Source: Bradyrhizobium nivariense (GTDB taxonomy: Bacteria; Pseudomonadota; Alphaproteobacteria; Rhizobiales; Xanthobacteraceae). Taken from it: a stretch of 64,000 bases of DNA. The notes beneath the pieces are model-generated. The model ran no database searches, had not been told where the DNA came from, and saw only the letters and a list, made by a program, of their open reading frames with translations. A program made the position numbers and the translations under genes. The stretch covers positions 124,001 through 188,000 of the forward strand of contig NZ_JARVWW010000014.1 of NCBI RefSeq assembly GCF_029846715.1, given 5' to 3'. Shown one piece after another: positions 35,786 to 43,700 of this stretch. Within the stretch, counting starts at the first letter, position 1. Every line of letters begins with the position of its first letter.

Positions 35786-37483
35786 ATGATCGACGATCTC
35801 TGGTACAAGAACGCTGTCATCTATTGCCTGTCCGTCGGCACCTATATGGACGCCGACGGCGACGGCGTCGGCGATTTCAAGGGGCTCTTACGCCGGCTCG
35901 ATTATCTGCACGGGCTCGGCATCACCACGATCTGGCTGATGCCGTTCCAGACCTCGCCGGGCCGCGACGATGGCTACGACATCGCCGACTATTACAGCGT
36001 CGATTCCCGCTACGGCACGCTCGGCGACTTCGTCGAGTTCGCCCATGGCTGCAAGCAGCGCGGCATCCGAATCATCATCGATCTCGTGGTCAACCACACC
36101 TCCGACCAGCATCACTGGTTCAAGGAGGCGCGGCGCGACAAGAAATCGCCCTACCGCGACTGGTATGTATGGTCCGACAAGAAGCCGGCCGGCGCCAACA
36201 AGGGCATGGTGTTTCCCGGCGTGCAGAAGTCGACCTGGACGCGCGACAAGGAAGCCGGAGCGTATTACTTTCATCGCTTCTACGATTTCCAGCCCGATCT
36301 CAACACCTCGAACCCGCACGTGCAGGCCGAGATTCTCAAGATCATGGGCTTCTGGATCCAGCTCGGCGTCTCCGGCTTCCGCATGGACGCGGTGCCCTTC
36401 GTGATCGCGACCAAGGGCGCGAAGGTGAAGAAGTCAATCGAGCAGTACGACATGCTGCGCGCATTCCGCGAATTCCTGCAATGGCGGCAGGGCGACGCCA
36501 TCATCCTCGCCGAGGCCAACGTGCTGCCGGAAACCGACTTGGAATATTTCGGCCGCGATGCCGACCGCATGCACATGATGTTCAACTTCCACGTCAACCA
36601 GCATCTGTTCTATGCGCTGGCGTCGGGCGACTCGCGTCCGCTGGCGAAATCGCTGAAGGCGACCAAGCCGCGGCCGGCCACGGCGCAATGGGGCCTGTTC
36701 CTGCGCAATCACGACGAGCTCGATCTCGGCCGATTGACCAAGGCGCAGCGCGACATCGTCTTCAAGCGTTTCGGTCCGGACAAGGACATGCAGCTCTACG
36801 ACCGCGGCATTCGCCGCCGCTTCGCGCCGATGCTGGGCGGGGACCGCAGGCGGCTCGAGCTCGCCTACAGCCTGATGTGCACGCTGCCGGGGACGCCCGT
36901 GATCCGTTACGGCGACGAGATTGCGATGGGCGACGATCTCTCATTGCCGGAGCGCAATTGCGCGCGCACGCCGATGCAATGGTCGACCGAGCCCCAGGGC
37001 GGCTTCACCAAGAGCGACAGGCCGGCATGCCCCGTCATCGACAAGGGCCCTTACGGCTACGAGCACGTCAACGTCGCCAAACAGCGGCGCGATCCCAATT
37101 CGATGCTGAACTGGACCGAGCGCATCGTCCGCATGCGCAAGGAGGTGCCGGAGATCGGTTGGGGCGATTTCGCGATCATCGCGACGCGGGATCCCGCCGT
37201 GTTCATCATGCGCTACGACTGGCGCAACAATTCCGTGCTGTTCGTGCACAATCTCGACGAGAAGCCCCGCGAGATCGTATTTTCGGCGGGGCTGCCTGAC
37301 GATGCCGGCGCACACCTGATCAATTTGCTCGCGGAAGACCACAGCCACGCCGACAAGCGCGGCCAGCACCGCATCGTGCTGGAGCCTTACGGTTATCGCT
37401 GGTACCGCGTCGGCGGGCTGGACTATCTGTTGAAGCGGAGTGATATCGACGGGATTACCGCGGGCAACAAGCATTCGGGATAA
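35786..37483 (+). CDS. GH13 alpha-amylase-family enzyme, trehalose-synthase-like
   Basis: Cytoplasmic glycoside hydrolase family 13 enzyme of 565 aa. The (beta/alpha)8 barrel opens with WYKNAVIYCLSVGTYMDADGDGVGDFKGLLRRLDYLHGLG. The catalytic residues are visible as Asp201 (GFRMDAVPF), Glu243 (IILAEANVL) and Asp310 (FLRNHDELD). The stretch GIRRRFAPMLGGDRRRLELAYSLMCTLPGTPVIRYGDEIAMGDDLSLPERNCARTPMQWS strongly resembles trehalose synthases (maltose/trehalose interconversion), but it lacks the maltokinase domain and related hydrolases share the pattern. ATG 35786 is chosen because the longer frame runs through a repeat element. It ends 17 bp from a convergent second GH13 gene. Confidence 0.85.
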   Translation: MIDDLWYKNAVIYCLSVGTYMDADGDGVGDFKGLLRRLDYLHGLGITTIWLMPFQTSPGRDDGYDIADYYSVDSRYGTLGDFVEFAHGCKQRGIRIIIDLVVNHTSDQHHWFKEARRDKKSPYRDWYVWSDKKPAGANKGMVFPGVQKSTWTRDKEAGAYYFHRFYDFQPDLNTSNPHVQAEILKIMGFWIQLGVSGFRMDAVPFVIATKGAKVKKSIEQYDMLRAFREFLQWRQGDAIILAEANVLPETDLEYFGRDADRMHMMFNFHVNQHLFYALASGDSRPLAKSLKATKPRPATAQWGLFLRNHDELDLGRLTKAQRDIVFKRFGPDKDMQLYDRGIRRRFAPMLGGDRRRLELAYSLMCTLPGTPVIRYGDEIAMGDDLSLPERNCARTPMQWSTEPQGGFTKSDRPACPVIDKGPYGYEHVNVAKQRRDPNSMLNWTERIVRMRKEVPEIGWGDFAIIATRDPAVFIMRYDWRNNSVLFVHNLDEKPREIVFSAGLPDDAGAHLINLLAEDHSHADKRGQHRIVLEPYGYRWYRVGGLDYLLKRSDIDGITAGNKHSG

Positions 37484-37484
37484 T

Positions 37485-37500
37485 GTCGTCCCGGCGAAGG
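37485..37500. repeat. Half palindromic repeat at the GH13 junction
   Basis: GTCGTCCCGGCGAAGG equals the left arm of the repeat at 4495-4522 but has no inverted partner here. It occupies the whole 17-bp gap between two convergent GH13 genes except one base, so it looks like a remnant left after a deletion or recombination. Confidence 0.6.
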
Positions 37501-39102
37501 CTAAGAAGGCGGCGCGATGATCACGCCCTCATTGCCGCGCAAATCCAGCACCCCTTCGAGCCGCTCACCCTCGCGATCCAAAAACGTCGACAGCAATATC
37601 TCGCTGCCAAACCTTATCGCGCTGCTGGTGACCGCGATCGGCTCAGGACCGAGATTGAGCACCACGATCGCCGCCCTGCCCTCGGCCTCGCGGCGATAGA
37701 CCAGCAGATCGCCTTGCGCCGCGATCGGATGATAGTCGCCCGCGACCAGCGGCGGACATGCCTTCCGCAACACGATCAGGCGCTTGTACAGACTGAAGAT
37801 CGAACGTGAATCGGCTTCGAGATTGACGACGTTTTCGCGGATATGATCCTCCGGCAGCGGCAGCCATGGCCTGACCTCCGAGAAACCGGCGAAGTTGGAG
37901 GAATCCCATTGCATCGGCGTGCGGCAGCCGTCGCGGCCGACACCGATGCCGGGCACGTTCTTCTCGAAGGGATCGCGCACGTCCTCGGGGGCGATCGCGA
38001 GCTGATGCATGCCGATCTCGTCGCCGTAATAGAGCGTCGGCGTGCCGCGCAGCGTCAGCAGCAGCATGGCGGCGACGCGGGCCTGCTCCGGCCCGACGCG
38101 GCTTGCGACGCGCGGGCGATCGTGATTGCCGAGCACCCAGTTCGGCCAGGCGCCCTTCGGCAGCGCCTTCTCGTAATCCCCGACGATCTTCTCGATCGAG
38201 CGCGCGCTCCAGAAGGTCGAGAGCAGCGCGAAATTGAACGGCATCTGCGCGCCGGTGAGGTCGTTGCCGTAATAGGCCATCAGGCGATGCAGCGGCAGAT
38301 AGATCTCGCCGATCAGCACGCGCGCCGCATACGCGTCGGTGACACGCCGCATCTCGGCGATGACGTCGTGCACCTCCGGCTGGTCGGTGGAATATTGCGT
38401 CAGGATCTTTTCGTTCGGCGGCCGGCCCTCGACATAATGCGGGTTTGGCGGATTGTCGCGGAACTCGGCATCCTTGATCAGGTGCCAGATCACGTCGACG
38501 CGAAAGCCGTCGACGCCCCTCTCCAGCCAGAACCGCATCACGTCGTAGATCGACGCACGGACGTCAGGATTGCGCCAGTTGAGGTCCGGCTGCTGGGCGA
38601 GGAAGGCGTGGTAGTAGTACTGCCCCGTCGTCTCGTCGAACTGCCACGCGCTGCCGCCGAACTCGGACAGCCAATTGTTCGGCACGCCGCCACCCTCGCC
38701 CGGGTCGCGCCAGATGTACCAGTCGCGTCTGGGATTATCGCGCGAGGAACGGCTCTCGACGAACCAGGGATGCTGGTCCGAGGTGTGGTTCGGCACGAGA
38801 TCGAGGATCAGCTTCAGGCCATTGTCATGCGCGGCCGCAAGAAGCGCATCGAAATCCGCCATCGTGCCGAACAGCGGCTCGATGCCGGTATAGTCGGAGA
38901 TGTCGTAGCCGAAATCGGCCATCGGCGACGGGAAGATCGGCGACAGCCAGATCGCGTCGACGCCCAGCGATTTCACATAAGGCAGCCGCCGGAGGATCCC
39001 GGCGAGATCGCCGACACCGTCACCGTCCGAGTCCTGAAACGAGCGCGGATAGACCTGATAGAAAATGCCGTCGCGCCACCAATTGTCACCGCCCTGAGCC
39101 AT
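37501..39102 (-). CDS. GH13 alpha-glucosidase (oligo-1,6-glucosidase type)
   Basis: Cytoplasmic alpha-glucosidase of 533 aa, hydrolysing maltose, isomaltose or related oligosaccharides. The N-terminus WWRDGIFYQVYPRSFQDSDGDGVGDLAGILRRL is typical. The nucleophile is Asp203 (DGFRVDVIWH), the acid/base Glu266 (VLIGEIYLPL) and the stabiliser Asp328 (VLGNHDRPR). The frame is open to 39297, but ATG 39100-39102 (MAQGGDNWWRDG) fits the family start and avoids overlap with the divergent gene. The stop codon is one base from a half copy of the palindromic repeat family (37485-37500). With the neighbouring GH13 it could handle disaccharide turnover. Confidence 0.92.
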   Translation of the reverse strand: MAQGGDNWWRDGIFYQVYPRSFQDSDGDGVGDLAGILRRLPYVKSLGVDAIWLSPIFPSPMADFGYDISDYTGIEPLFGTMADFDALLAAAHDNGLKLILDLVPNHTSDQHPWFVESRSSRDNPRRDWYIWRDPGEGGGVPNNWLSEFGGSAWQFDETTGQYYYHAFLAQQPDLNWRNPDVRASIYDVMRFWLERGVDGFRVDVIWHLIKDAEFRDNPPNPHYVEGRPPNEKILTQYSTDQPEVHDVIAEMRRVTDAYAARVLIGEIYLPLHRLMAYYGNDLTGAQMPFNFALLSTFWSARSIEKIVGDYEKALPKGAWPNWVLGNHDRPRVASRVGPEQARVAAMLLLTLRGTPTLYYGDEIGMHQLAIAPEDVRDPFEKNVPGIGVGRDGCRTPMQWDSSNFAGFSEVRPWLPLPEDHIRENVVNLEADSRSIFSLYKRLIVLRKACPPLVAGDYHPIAAQGDLLVYRREAEGRAAIVVLNLGPEPIAVTSSAIRFGSEILLSTFLDREGERLEGVLDLRGNEGVIIAPPS

Positions 39103-39275
39103 GCCGGAAAACCCATCCAAAAATCTGCCTCTCGCGCGAGAGAACGCGGAAGCAACGTCCCGGTTCAAACCAGCAGGCGAATTGGGACGGCCGTGTGACG
39201 GCGCCTGCGGCTGTTCCGGGCCCGGGGGCAAATCTTTTGCTTGGCGGCATGGCAAAAATCGGCATGGTGAGGCCC

Positions 39276-39956
39276 ATGAGCAAGCAAAATGAGACACAAG
39301 CCAAGGCAGGCGCGAAGGCCGGCGCGATCATCGTTCCCGTGACGCTGTTCGAGCAGAATTGCACCATCATCTGGGACGAGCCTTCCAAGACCGCCGTGGT
39401 GATCGATCCCGGCGGCGACGTGCCGAAGATCCTGGACGCCATCAAGCAGACCGGCGTCACCGTGGAGAAGATCTGGCTGACGCACGGCCATATCGACCAT
39501 GTCGGCGGCGCGGCTGAACTCCGCGATGCGCTGAAGGTGCCGATCGAGGGCCCGCATGTCGCGGACAAATTCCTGCTCGACAACGTGGTCGAGAGCGGCG
39601 CACGCTTCGGCATGACCGGGGGACGCAATTTCGAGCCGGACCGCTGGTTAGAGGAGGGCGACACCGTGTCGATCGGCGGTCTCACGTTCGACATTTATCA
39701 CTGCCCAGGCCATTCGCCGGGCAGCGTGGTGTTCTTCAACAAGGCGTTGCGTTTCGCTCATGTCGGCGACGTCTTGTTCGCAGGCTCGGTCGGACGCACC
39801 GATTTGCCCGGCGGCAGCCACGCGACCTTGATCGACTCGATCAAGACCAAGCTGCTGCCGCTCGGCGACGATGTCGGCTTCATCTGCGGCCATGGTGCGG
39901 GCTCGAGCATCGGCCAGGAGCGGATGACCAATCCGTTCATCACCGGCGAGATCTAA
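39276..39956 (+). CDS. Metallo-beta-lactamase-fold hydrolase (glyoxalase II-like)
   Basis: Zinc hydrolase of 226 aa from the chosen start. The binding motif LTHGHIDHVGG holds His70, His72, Asp74 and His75. The further ligands appear as His in YHCPGHSPGSVVFF, Asp in VGDVLFAGSVGRTDLPGGS, and His in CGHGAGSSIGQER. The opening VTLFEQNCTIIWDEPSKTAVVIDPGG is the classic start of small GloB-like/YcbL-type hydrolases. It lacks the C-terminal substrate-binding domain of true glyoxalase II. Three in-frame ATGs (39249, 39264, 39276) are possible starts; the last has GGTGAGG close by. It is divergent from the alpha-glucosidase gene. Confidence 0.85.
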   Translation: MSKQNETQAKAGAKAGAIIVPVTLFEQNCTIIWDEPSKTAVVIDPGGDVPKILDAIKQTGVTVEKIWLTHGHIDHVGGAAELRDALKVPIEGPHVADKFLLDNVVESGARFGMTGGRNFEPDRWLEEGDTVSIGGLTFDIYHCPGHSPGSVVFFNKALRFAHVGDVLFAGSVGRTDLPGGSHATLIDSIKTKLLPLGDDVGFICGHGAGSSIGQERMTNPFITGEI

Positions 39957-39969
39957 GCCTTCTTTATTT

Positions 39970-40018
39970 GAGCATGATGCGATCGGAAAACCGCTTCGCA
40001 CTTTCCCGGATCATGCTC
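39970..40018. repeat. GAGCATGAT palindromic repeat
   Basis: GAGCATGAT (39970-39978) is inverted as ATCATGCTC (40010-40018) around a GGAAA...TTTCC core, a roughly 50-bp element of a type common in rhizobial genomes. It lies between convergent genes and overlaps the last base of the HxlR gene's stop region, so it may terminate both transcripts. Confidence 0.75.
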
Positions 40019-40398
40019 TACTCGGCGGCGTCCGCCAGCACCGCCACGTCGCTGAGGTTACGCTCGCCCCATTGCCGGATCGCGGCAACGACCGGCACAA
40101 AGCTCTTGCCTTTGCGGGTGAGGCGATACTCGACCTTCGGCGGCACCTCGCCAAAATCCTTGCGGTCGATCAGGCCGACCTCGGTCAGCGCCTTCAATTC
40201 GCGGCTCAGCACGCGCGGCGCGATCTCCGCGCTGCCTTCGGTGCCGCGCAGCAATCCGCTGCGGATCTCGCCATAACGGCGTGGGCCGTCCTTGAGGTCC
40301 CAGACGATGCGCAGCTTGTACTTGCCGCTGATCATCTTCTGAAAGGCCGCGACCGGACAGCTGCGCGCCGGGGTTGCCTTCGCCCTTCCCTTGGCCAT
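40018..40398 (-). CDS. HxlR-family transcriptional regulator
   Basis: Winged-helix regulator of 126 aa. The core reads CPVAAFQKMISGKYKLRIVWDLKDGPRRYGEIRSGL, then IAPRVLSRELKALTEVGLIDRKDFGEVPPKVEYRLTRKGKSFVPVVAAIRQWGE, a typical HxlR domain including the initial cysteine that often senses quinones or oxidants. The open frame reaches 40491, but ATG 40396-40398 (MAKGRAKATPARSCPV) has a perfect GGAGGAG site. It is divergent from a small ABM-like gene, and direct repeats in the gap look like its operator. A role in electrophile or quinone response is an inference from the family. Confidence 0.9.
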   Translation of the reverse strand: MAKGRAKATPARSCPVAAFQKMISGKYKLRIVWDLKDGPRRYGEIRSGLLRGTEGSAEIAPRVLSRELKALTEVGLIDRKDFGEVPPKVEYRLTRKGKSFVPVVAAIRQWGERNLSDVAVLADAAE

Positions 40399-40443
40399 GT
40401 CGTCTCCTCCATGTTCGAAGAGGATAGGAGCGACGCTGAAAAA

Positions 40444-40470
40444 GTCCATACTATCAATTTTGTCCATACT
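40444..40470. promoter_or_regulatory. Direct repeat in HxlR divergent region (operator candidate)
   Basis: GTCCATACT occurs at 40444-40452 and again at 40462-40470, an exact 9-bp direct repeat with an 18-bp period. It lies between the HxlR start (40398) and the divergent small gene (40524). Two sites nearly two helical turns apart are typical for a dimeric regulator. Confidence 0.6.
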
Positions 40471-40523
40471 TGCAGGACTGCCATCCAGCACGCAGATGAT
40501 GACATACGAACAGGGAGCGTCAC

Positions 40524-40826
40524 ATGAAGCACTTCATGATCAGATACGAATTCAAGGACGGCACGACGGAGGCCTGGCACCAGGAGATCGGCCGCTTCAT
40601 CAAGGCGATCGACGGCGATCCGGAGCTGAAAGGTCGGATCGGCTATCGCGTCCTCAAGAACCGCGACGACGGCAGCTATTTTCACCTCGCCAGCGCCAGC
40701 GACGACGCAGCGCAAAAGACGCTGCAATCGCGCGACTTCTTCAAGGCCTATCAGGAGATGACGCGGAAGGTCGCCGGCGGCGAGGTGACGGTGACGCCGA
40801 TCGAGTGGATCGGCGCGACGGCCTGA
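40524..40826 (+). CDS. Small ABM-like (dimeric alpha-beta barrel) protein
   Basis: Protein of 100 aa starting MKHFMIRYEFKDGTTEAWHQEIGRFIKAIDGDPELKGRIGYRV and ending GGEVTVTPIEWIGATA. The pattern of beta strand, helix with paired acidic residues, and strand with FHLASASDDAAQKTLQSRDFFKAYQEM fits the ferredoxin-like antibiotic-biosynthesis-monooxygenase superfamily, but no catalytic residue can be assigned. The expected role beside an HxlR regulator would be quinone or electrophile chemistry; this is inference. Its stop is 1 bp from the convergent esterase stop. Confidence 0.78.
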   Translation: MKHFMIRYEFKDGTTEAWHQEIGRFIKAIDGDPELKGRIGYRVLKNRDDGSYFHLASASDDAAQKTLQSRDFFKAYQEMTRKVAGGEVTVTPIEWIGATA

Positions 40827-40827
40827 G

Positions 40828-41988
40828 TTATTTCATCAATCCCGCAGCAGTGAGCGCGCGCGTGATGATCTGGCCGAGATCGAAGCCGCGGGCCTCCTCG
40901 CGCTTCGGCTCGGCCGGCCCTTCGGCGACCGCAACGCGGATCGAGCGTGCCAGATGCGGCGCGGACGTCAGCGCCGGCTTCGCCTCCGCCTTCCTGGCCG
41001 CATCGGGGATCCAGCCGGTCAGGCCGAAGAATTTTGCGATGTGATAGGACGAGGAGATGCCGGCCTCGATCAGGAATGCGCCTTCCACACCATAGCGCTG
41101 GTCGTTGTCGGCGATGCCGAGCGGCGTGCCGTGCGCCATGTCGGTGATGGCGTAGGACTCGACGAGAGTCTCGCCGTCCTTGTTCCACCAGGCTTGGCGC
41201 GGATAACCGTCGACATTGGTTTCCGCCATCGGCACGTCAGGCAGATCGTGCAGGTCGAGCCATTGCTTGACGATCTCGTTGGCATTGCCGGGATTGACGG
41301 TGCGGTCGGAGCTGCCGTGCCATACCGAGATCTTCGGCCACGGCCCGCGATGATTCGAGGCCCGCCGCACCAGATCGCCGAGCTCGCGCGCGGGACGCAC
41401 CGGGGAATGAAACATGCCGTCGAGCGCCTCGCGCAGGTTCGTCGCGATGCCGTAGGGAAGACCCGCGATGACCGCGCCGGCCGCGAAGACTTCAGGGTAG
41501 GTCGCGAGCATTACCGACGTCATGCCGCCGCCGGCGGACAGGCCCGTGATGAAGATGCGCCTGGGATCGACGCGATGCGTTTCGATCATGTGCGCGATCA
41601 TCTCGCGAATCGAACACGCCTCGCCGCTGTCCCGTGCAGTGTCTTCCGGATTGAACCAGTTGAAGCAGGTGTTGCCGTTGTTGATCCGCTGCTGTTCGGG
41701 CATCAGCAGCGCAAAGCCGTAGTGCTCGGCAAGCGTCGACCATCCGGCGCCGAGGTCGTAGCCCGCGGCCGTCTGGCCGCAGCCGTGCAGCACGACGACC
41801 AGGGCGCGCGGCTTCTGCAACTGCGCCGGCACGAACGCGAACAGGCGCAAGCCTCCGGGATTGTCGCCGAAACCGATCACCTCTTGCAGAGGGCTCGACG
41901 CATTCGCACTCCGGCCGAACTCAGCAAAGCGCAGACCATCCACCTTTGGCAGATGTCTCAAGAGACCGACATTTCTGGCGAGCGACAC
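40828..41988 (-). CDS. PHB-depolymerase-family esterase
   Basis: Alpha/beta-hydrolase esterase of 386 aa. The oxyanion-hole block reads ALVVVLHGCGQTAAGYDLGAGWSTLAEHYGFALLMPEQQ. The nucleophile is Ser151 in FITGLSAGGGMTSVMLATYPEVFA, and the sequence ISVWHGSSDRTVNPGNANEIVKQW should hold the acid. NNGNTCFNWFNPEDTARDSGEACSI is typical of the extracellular PHB depolymerase/feruloyl esterase-like family (PF10503), but there is no obvious signal peptide, so true granule depolymerase activity is doubtful. The start is GTG 41986-41988, supported by AGGAG six bases upstream. Confidence 0.87.
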   Translation of the reverse strand: MSLARNVGLLRHLPKVDGLRFAEFGRSANASSPLQEVIGFGDNPGGLRLFAFVPAQLQKPRALVVVLHGCGQTAAGYDLGAGWSTLAEHYGFALLMPEQQRINNGNTCFNWFNPEDTARDSGEACSIREMIAHMIETHRVDPRRIFITGLSAGGGMTSVMLATYPEVFAAGAVIAGLPYGIATNLREALDGMFHSPVRPARELGDLVRRASNHRGPWPKISVWHGSSDRTVNPGNANEIVKQWLDLHDLPDVPMAETNVDGYPRQAWWNKDGETLVESYAITDMAHGTPLGIADNDQRYGVEGAFLIEAGISSSYHIAKFFGLTGWIPDAARKAEAKPALTSAPHLARSIRVAVAEGPAEPKREEARGFDLGQIITRALTAAGLMK

Positions 41989-42085
41989 GGCAACTCCTGG
42001 CAGGCGACGTTCAACGTTTAGTCAAACCAGATAGTTGCTGCATTGCAAAATAAAAAGACCGTGCGCTGTCAATCTCGCGAAAATC

Positions 42086-42099
42086 GCGGGAAATCCCGC
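42086..42099 (-). terminator. Short hairpin after the DHA2 gene
   Basis: GCGGGA-AA-TCCCGC forms a 6-bp stem with a 2-base loop. It lies 30 bp beyond the stop of the minus-strand exporter and is followed on that strand by GATTTTC. This is a weak terminator candidate. Confidence 0.35.
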
Positions 42100-42128
42100 A
42101 GGAATCCGCGCGCATTAACCTCAATGCC

Positions 42129-43541
42129 TCAACTTCGTGCAGATGCGCGGCGCATCCACGCCAGAAATGCGGCGCAGATCATGATTAACGTCACAAACAG
42201 CGCGAGCGAGACGAGAAATCCTGCGCGCGCTGATTGCACGGTTTCGACGGCGAAGAAAACAGCGCCGATTGCGGCCACTCCGGCCGCATTTCCGATCTGC
42301 GCCGTGGTGCCGTACATCCCGGACGCCGAGCCTGCCGCAACGGGTTGGACTGTCGAAAGCACCGCGCCTGAGAGCGGCGCCATCACCAGCCCCTGGCCGT
42401 AGCCGAAGATGATCATGGTGAACGCGAGCAGGAGCGCAGACGGGGCATCGACAGAGAACGCGACAAGCGCGAGCGCTGCGAGGCCCGCGATCTGCAGCGC
42501 GCAGCCTTCGATCAACACTTTGGTGCCGCGCCGCCGCGCCCGCGTCCCGCTGTGGCGCGACGCCGCGACGAAAGCGAGTGCGAGCGGAATGAAGGCCATG
42601 CCGGCCCAGAGCGGCGGGATCTTCAATCCTCTCTGCATGAACAGCGTCATGACCAGATAAAACGAAAGGTTGGCGGCGAAGAAGAAGAAGGCCGCCCCGA
42701 GCCCGCGCAGAAAGGTCGTGTCCGCCAGCAGCGTGAGATCGATCAGCGGCATGCCGCCGGCGTGCGCAACGGCGTGCTCGAGCCTCAGGAAGGCCGCGAG
42801 GATCACGCCGCCGATCGCCATCACCACCCACAGCCACGGCGCCCAGCCGGCGTCATGGCCGAACAGCAACGGACCGATCAAGCACAGCAATCCCGCGAAC
42901 AGAACGATACTGCCCGTGATATCGAGCCGCGTGCCGGCGCGACGCGGCACCGACGGCATGATGCGCCAGGCCGCAGAGGCGATGACGAGACCGCAGGGCA
43001 CATTGACGAAGAACACCGAGCGCCAGCTGGTGCCGGCGAGATCGATCGTGACCAGAAGACCGCCGAGCAGGAAGCCCGCGGCGCCCGCGAGCCCCAGCAC
43101 GATGCCGTAGATCGCGAAGGCACGGCTGCGCGATTCGTCGGTGAACAGCAGATGCAGCGTCGCCAGCACCTGCGGCACCATCAGAGCCGCGGTCGCGCCC
43201 TGCGCCAGCCGGGCGATGATCAGCCCCGCGCCTGACAGCGCGAGGCCGCACCACAGCGACGACAAAGTGAAGCCGAGTACGCCGGCCAGAAAGACGTTCC
43301 TGGTGCCGTGGATGTCGCCGAGCCGGCCGCCGGTGACGACCAGCGTGGCATAGGCGATCAAATAGATCGCGATGACGGATTCGATCTGCGCCGGCGACGC
43401 CTTCAGGTCGACCGCGATGGTGGGAATGGCGACGTTGACCACGAAGGCATCGACGCCGAACATGAACTGCGCGGCGACGACGATCGCCAGCACCCACCAG
43501 CGCCGCGACGAATCGATCTGCTTTGTGACGGTTTGATGCAT
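42129..43541 (-). CDS. DHA2-family MFS transporter
   Basis: Second drug-efflux-type MFS protein, 470 aa, with about 14 membrane spans. Motif D1 appears as FGVDAFVVNVAIPTIAVDL, motif A as GGRLGDIHGTRN and the antiporter motif region as GLAGAAGFLLGGLLVTIDLAGTSWRSVFFVNVPCG. Unlike the emrB copy it has no adaptor gene next to it. The frame stays open to 44963 because the opposite strand is sthA; ATG 43539-43541 (MHQTVTKQIDSSRRW) is the credible start. It is divergent from sthA with 159 bp between the starts. Substrates are unknown. Confidence 0.9.
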   Translation of the reverse strand: MHQTVTKQIDSSRRWWVLAIVVAAQFMFGVDAFVVNVAIPTIAVDLKASPAQIESVIAIYLIAYATLVVTGGRLGDIHGTRNVFLAGVLGFTLSSLWCGLALSGAGLIIARLAQGATAALMVPQVLATLHLLFTDESRSRAFAIYGIVLGLAGAAGFLLGGLLVTIDLAGTSWRSVFFVNVPCGLVIASAAWRIMPSVPRRAGTRLDITGSIVLFAGLLCLIGPLLFGHDAGWAPWLWVVMAIGGVILAAFLRLEHAVAHAGGMPLIDLTLLADTTFLRGLGAAFFFFAANLSFYLVMTLFMQRGLKIPPLWAGMAFIPLALAFVAASRHSGTRARRRGTKVLIEGCALQIAGLAALALVAFSVDAPSALLLAFTMIIFGYGQGLVMAPLSGAVLSTVQPVAAGSASGMYGTTAQIGNAAGVAAIGAVFFAVETVQSARAGFLVSLALFVTLIMICAAFLAWMRRASARS

Positions 43542-43700
43542 CGGCGCGCGAACCTTCCGGCATTTGTTTGCGCTCGATGCTCTCAGATCGGCGTCATCCG
43601 CGCGATTACCTCGGAGGTAGGACTTGCCACCCCCTTGTCCCCTTGGCCCGATTGCTGCATGTCGGTTCCCGCTGGTCTCGTGGGGTTCGGAAGTCTTCCG

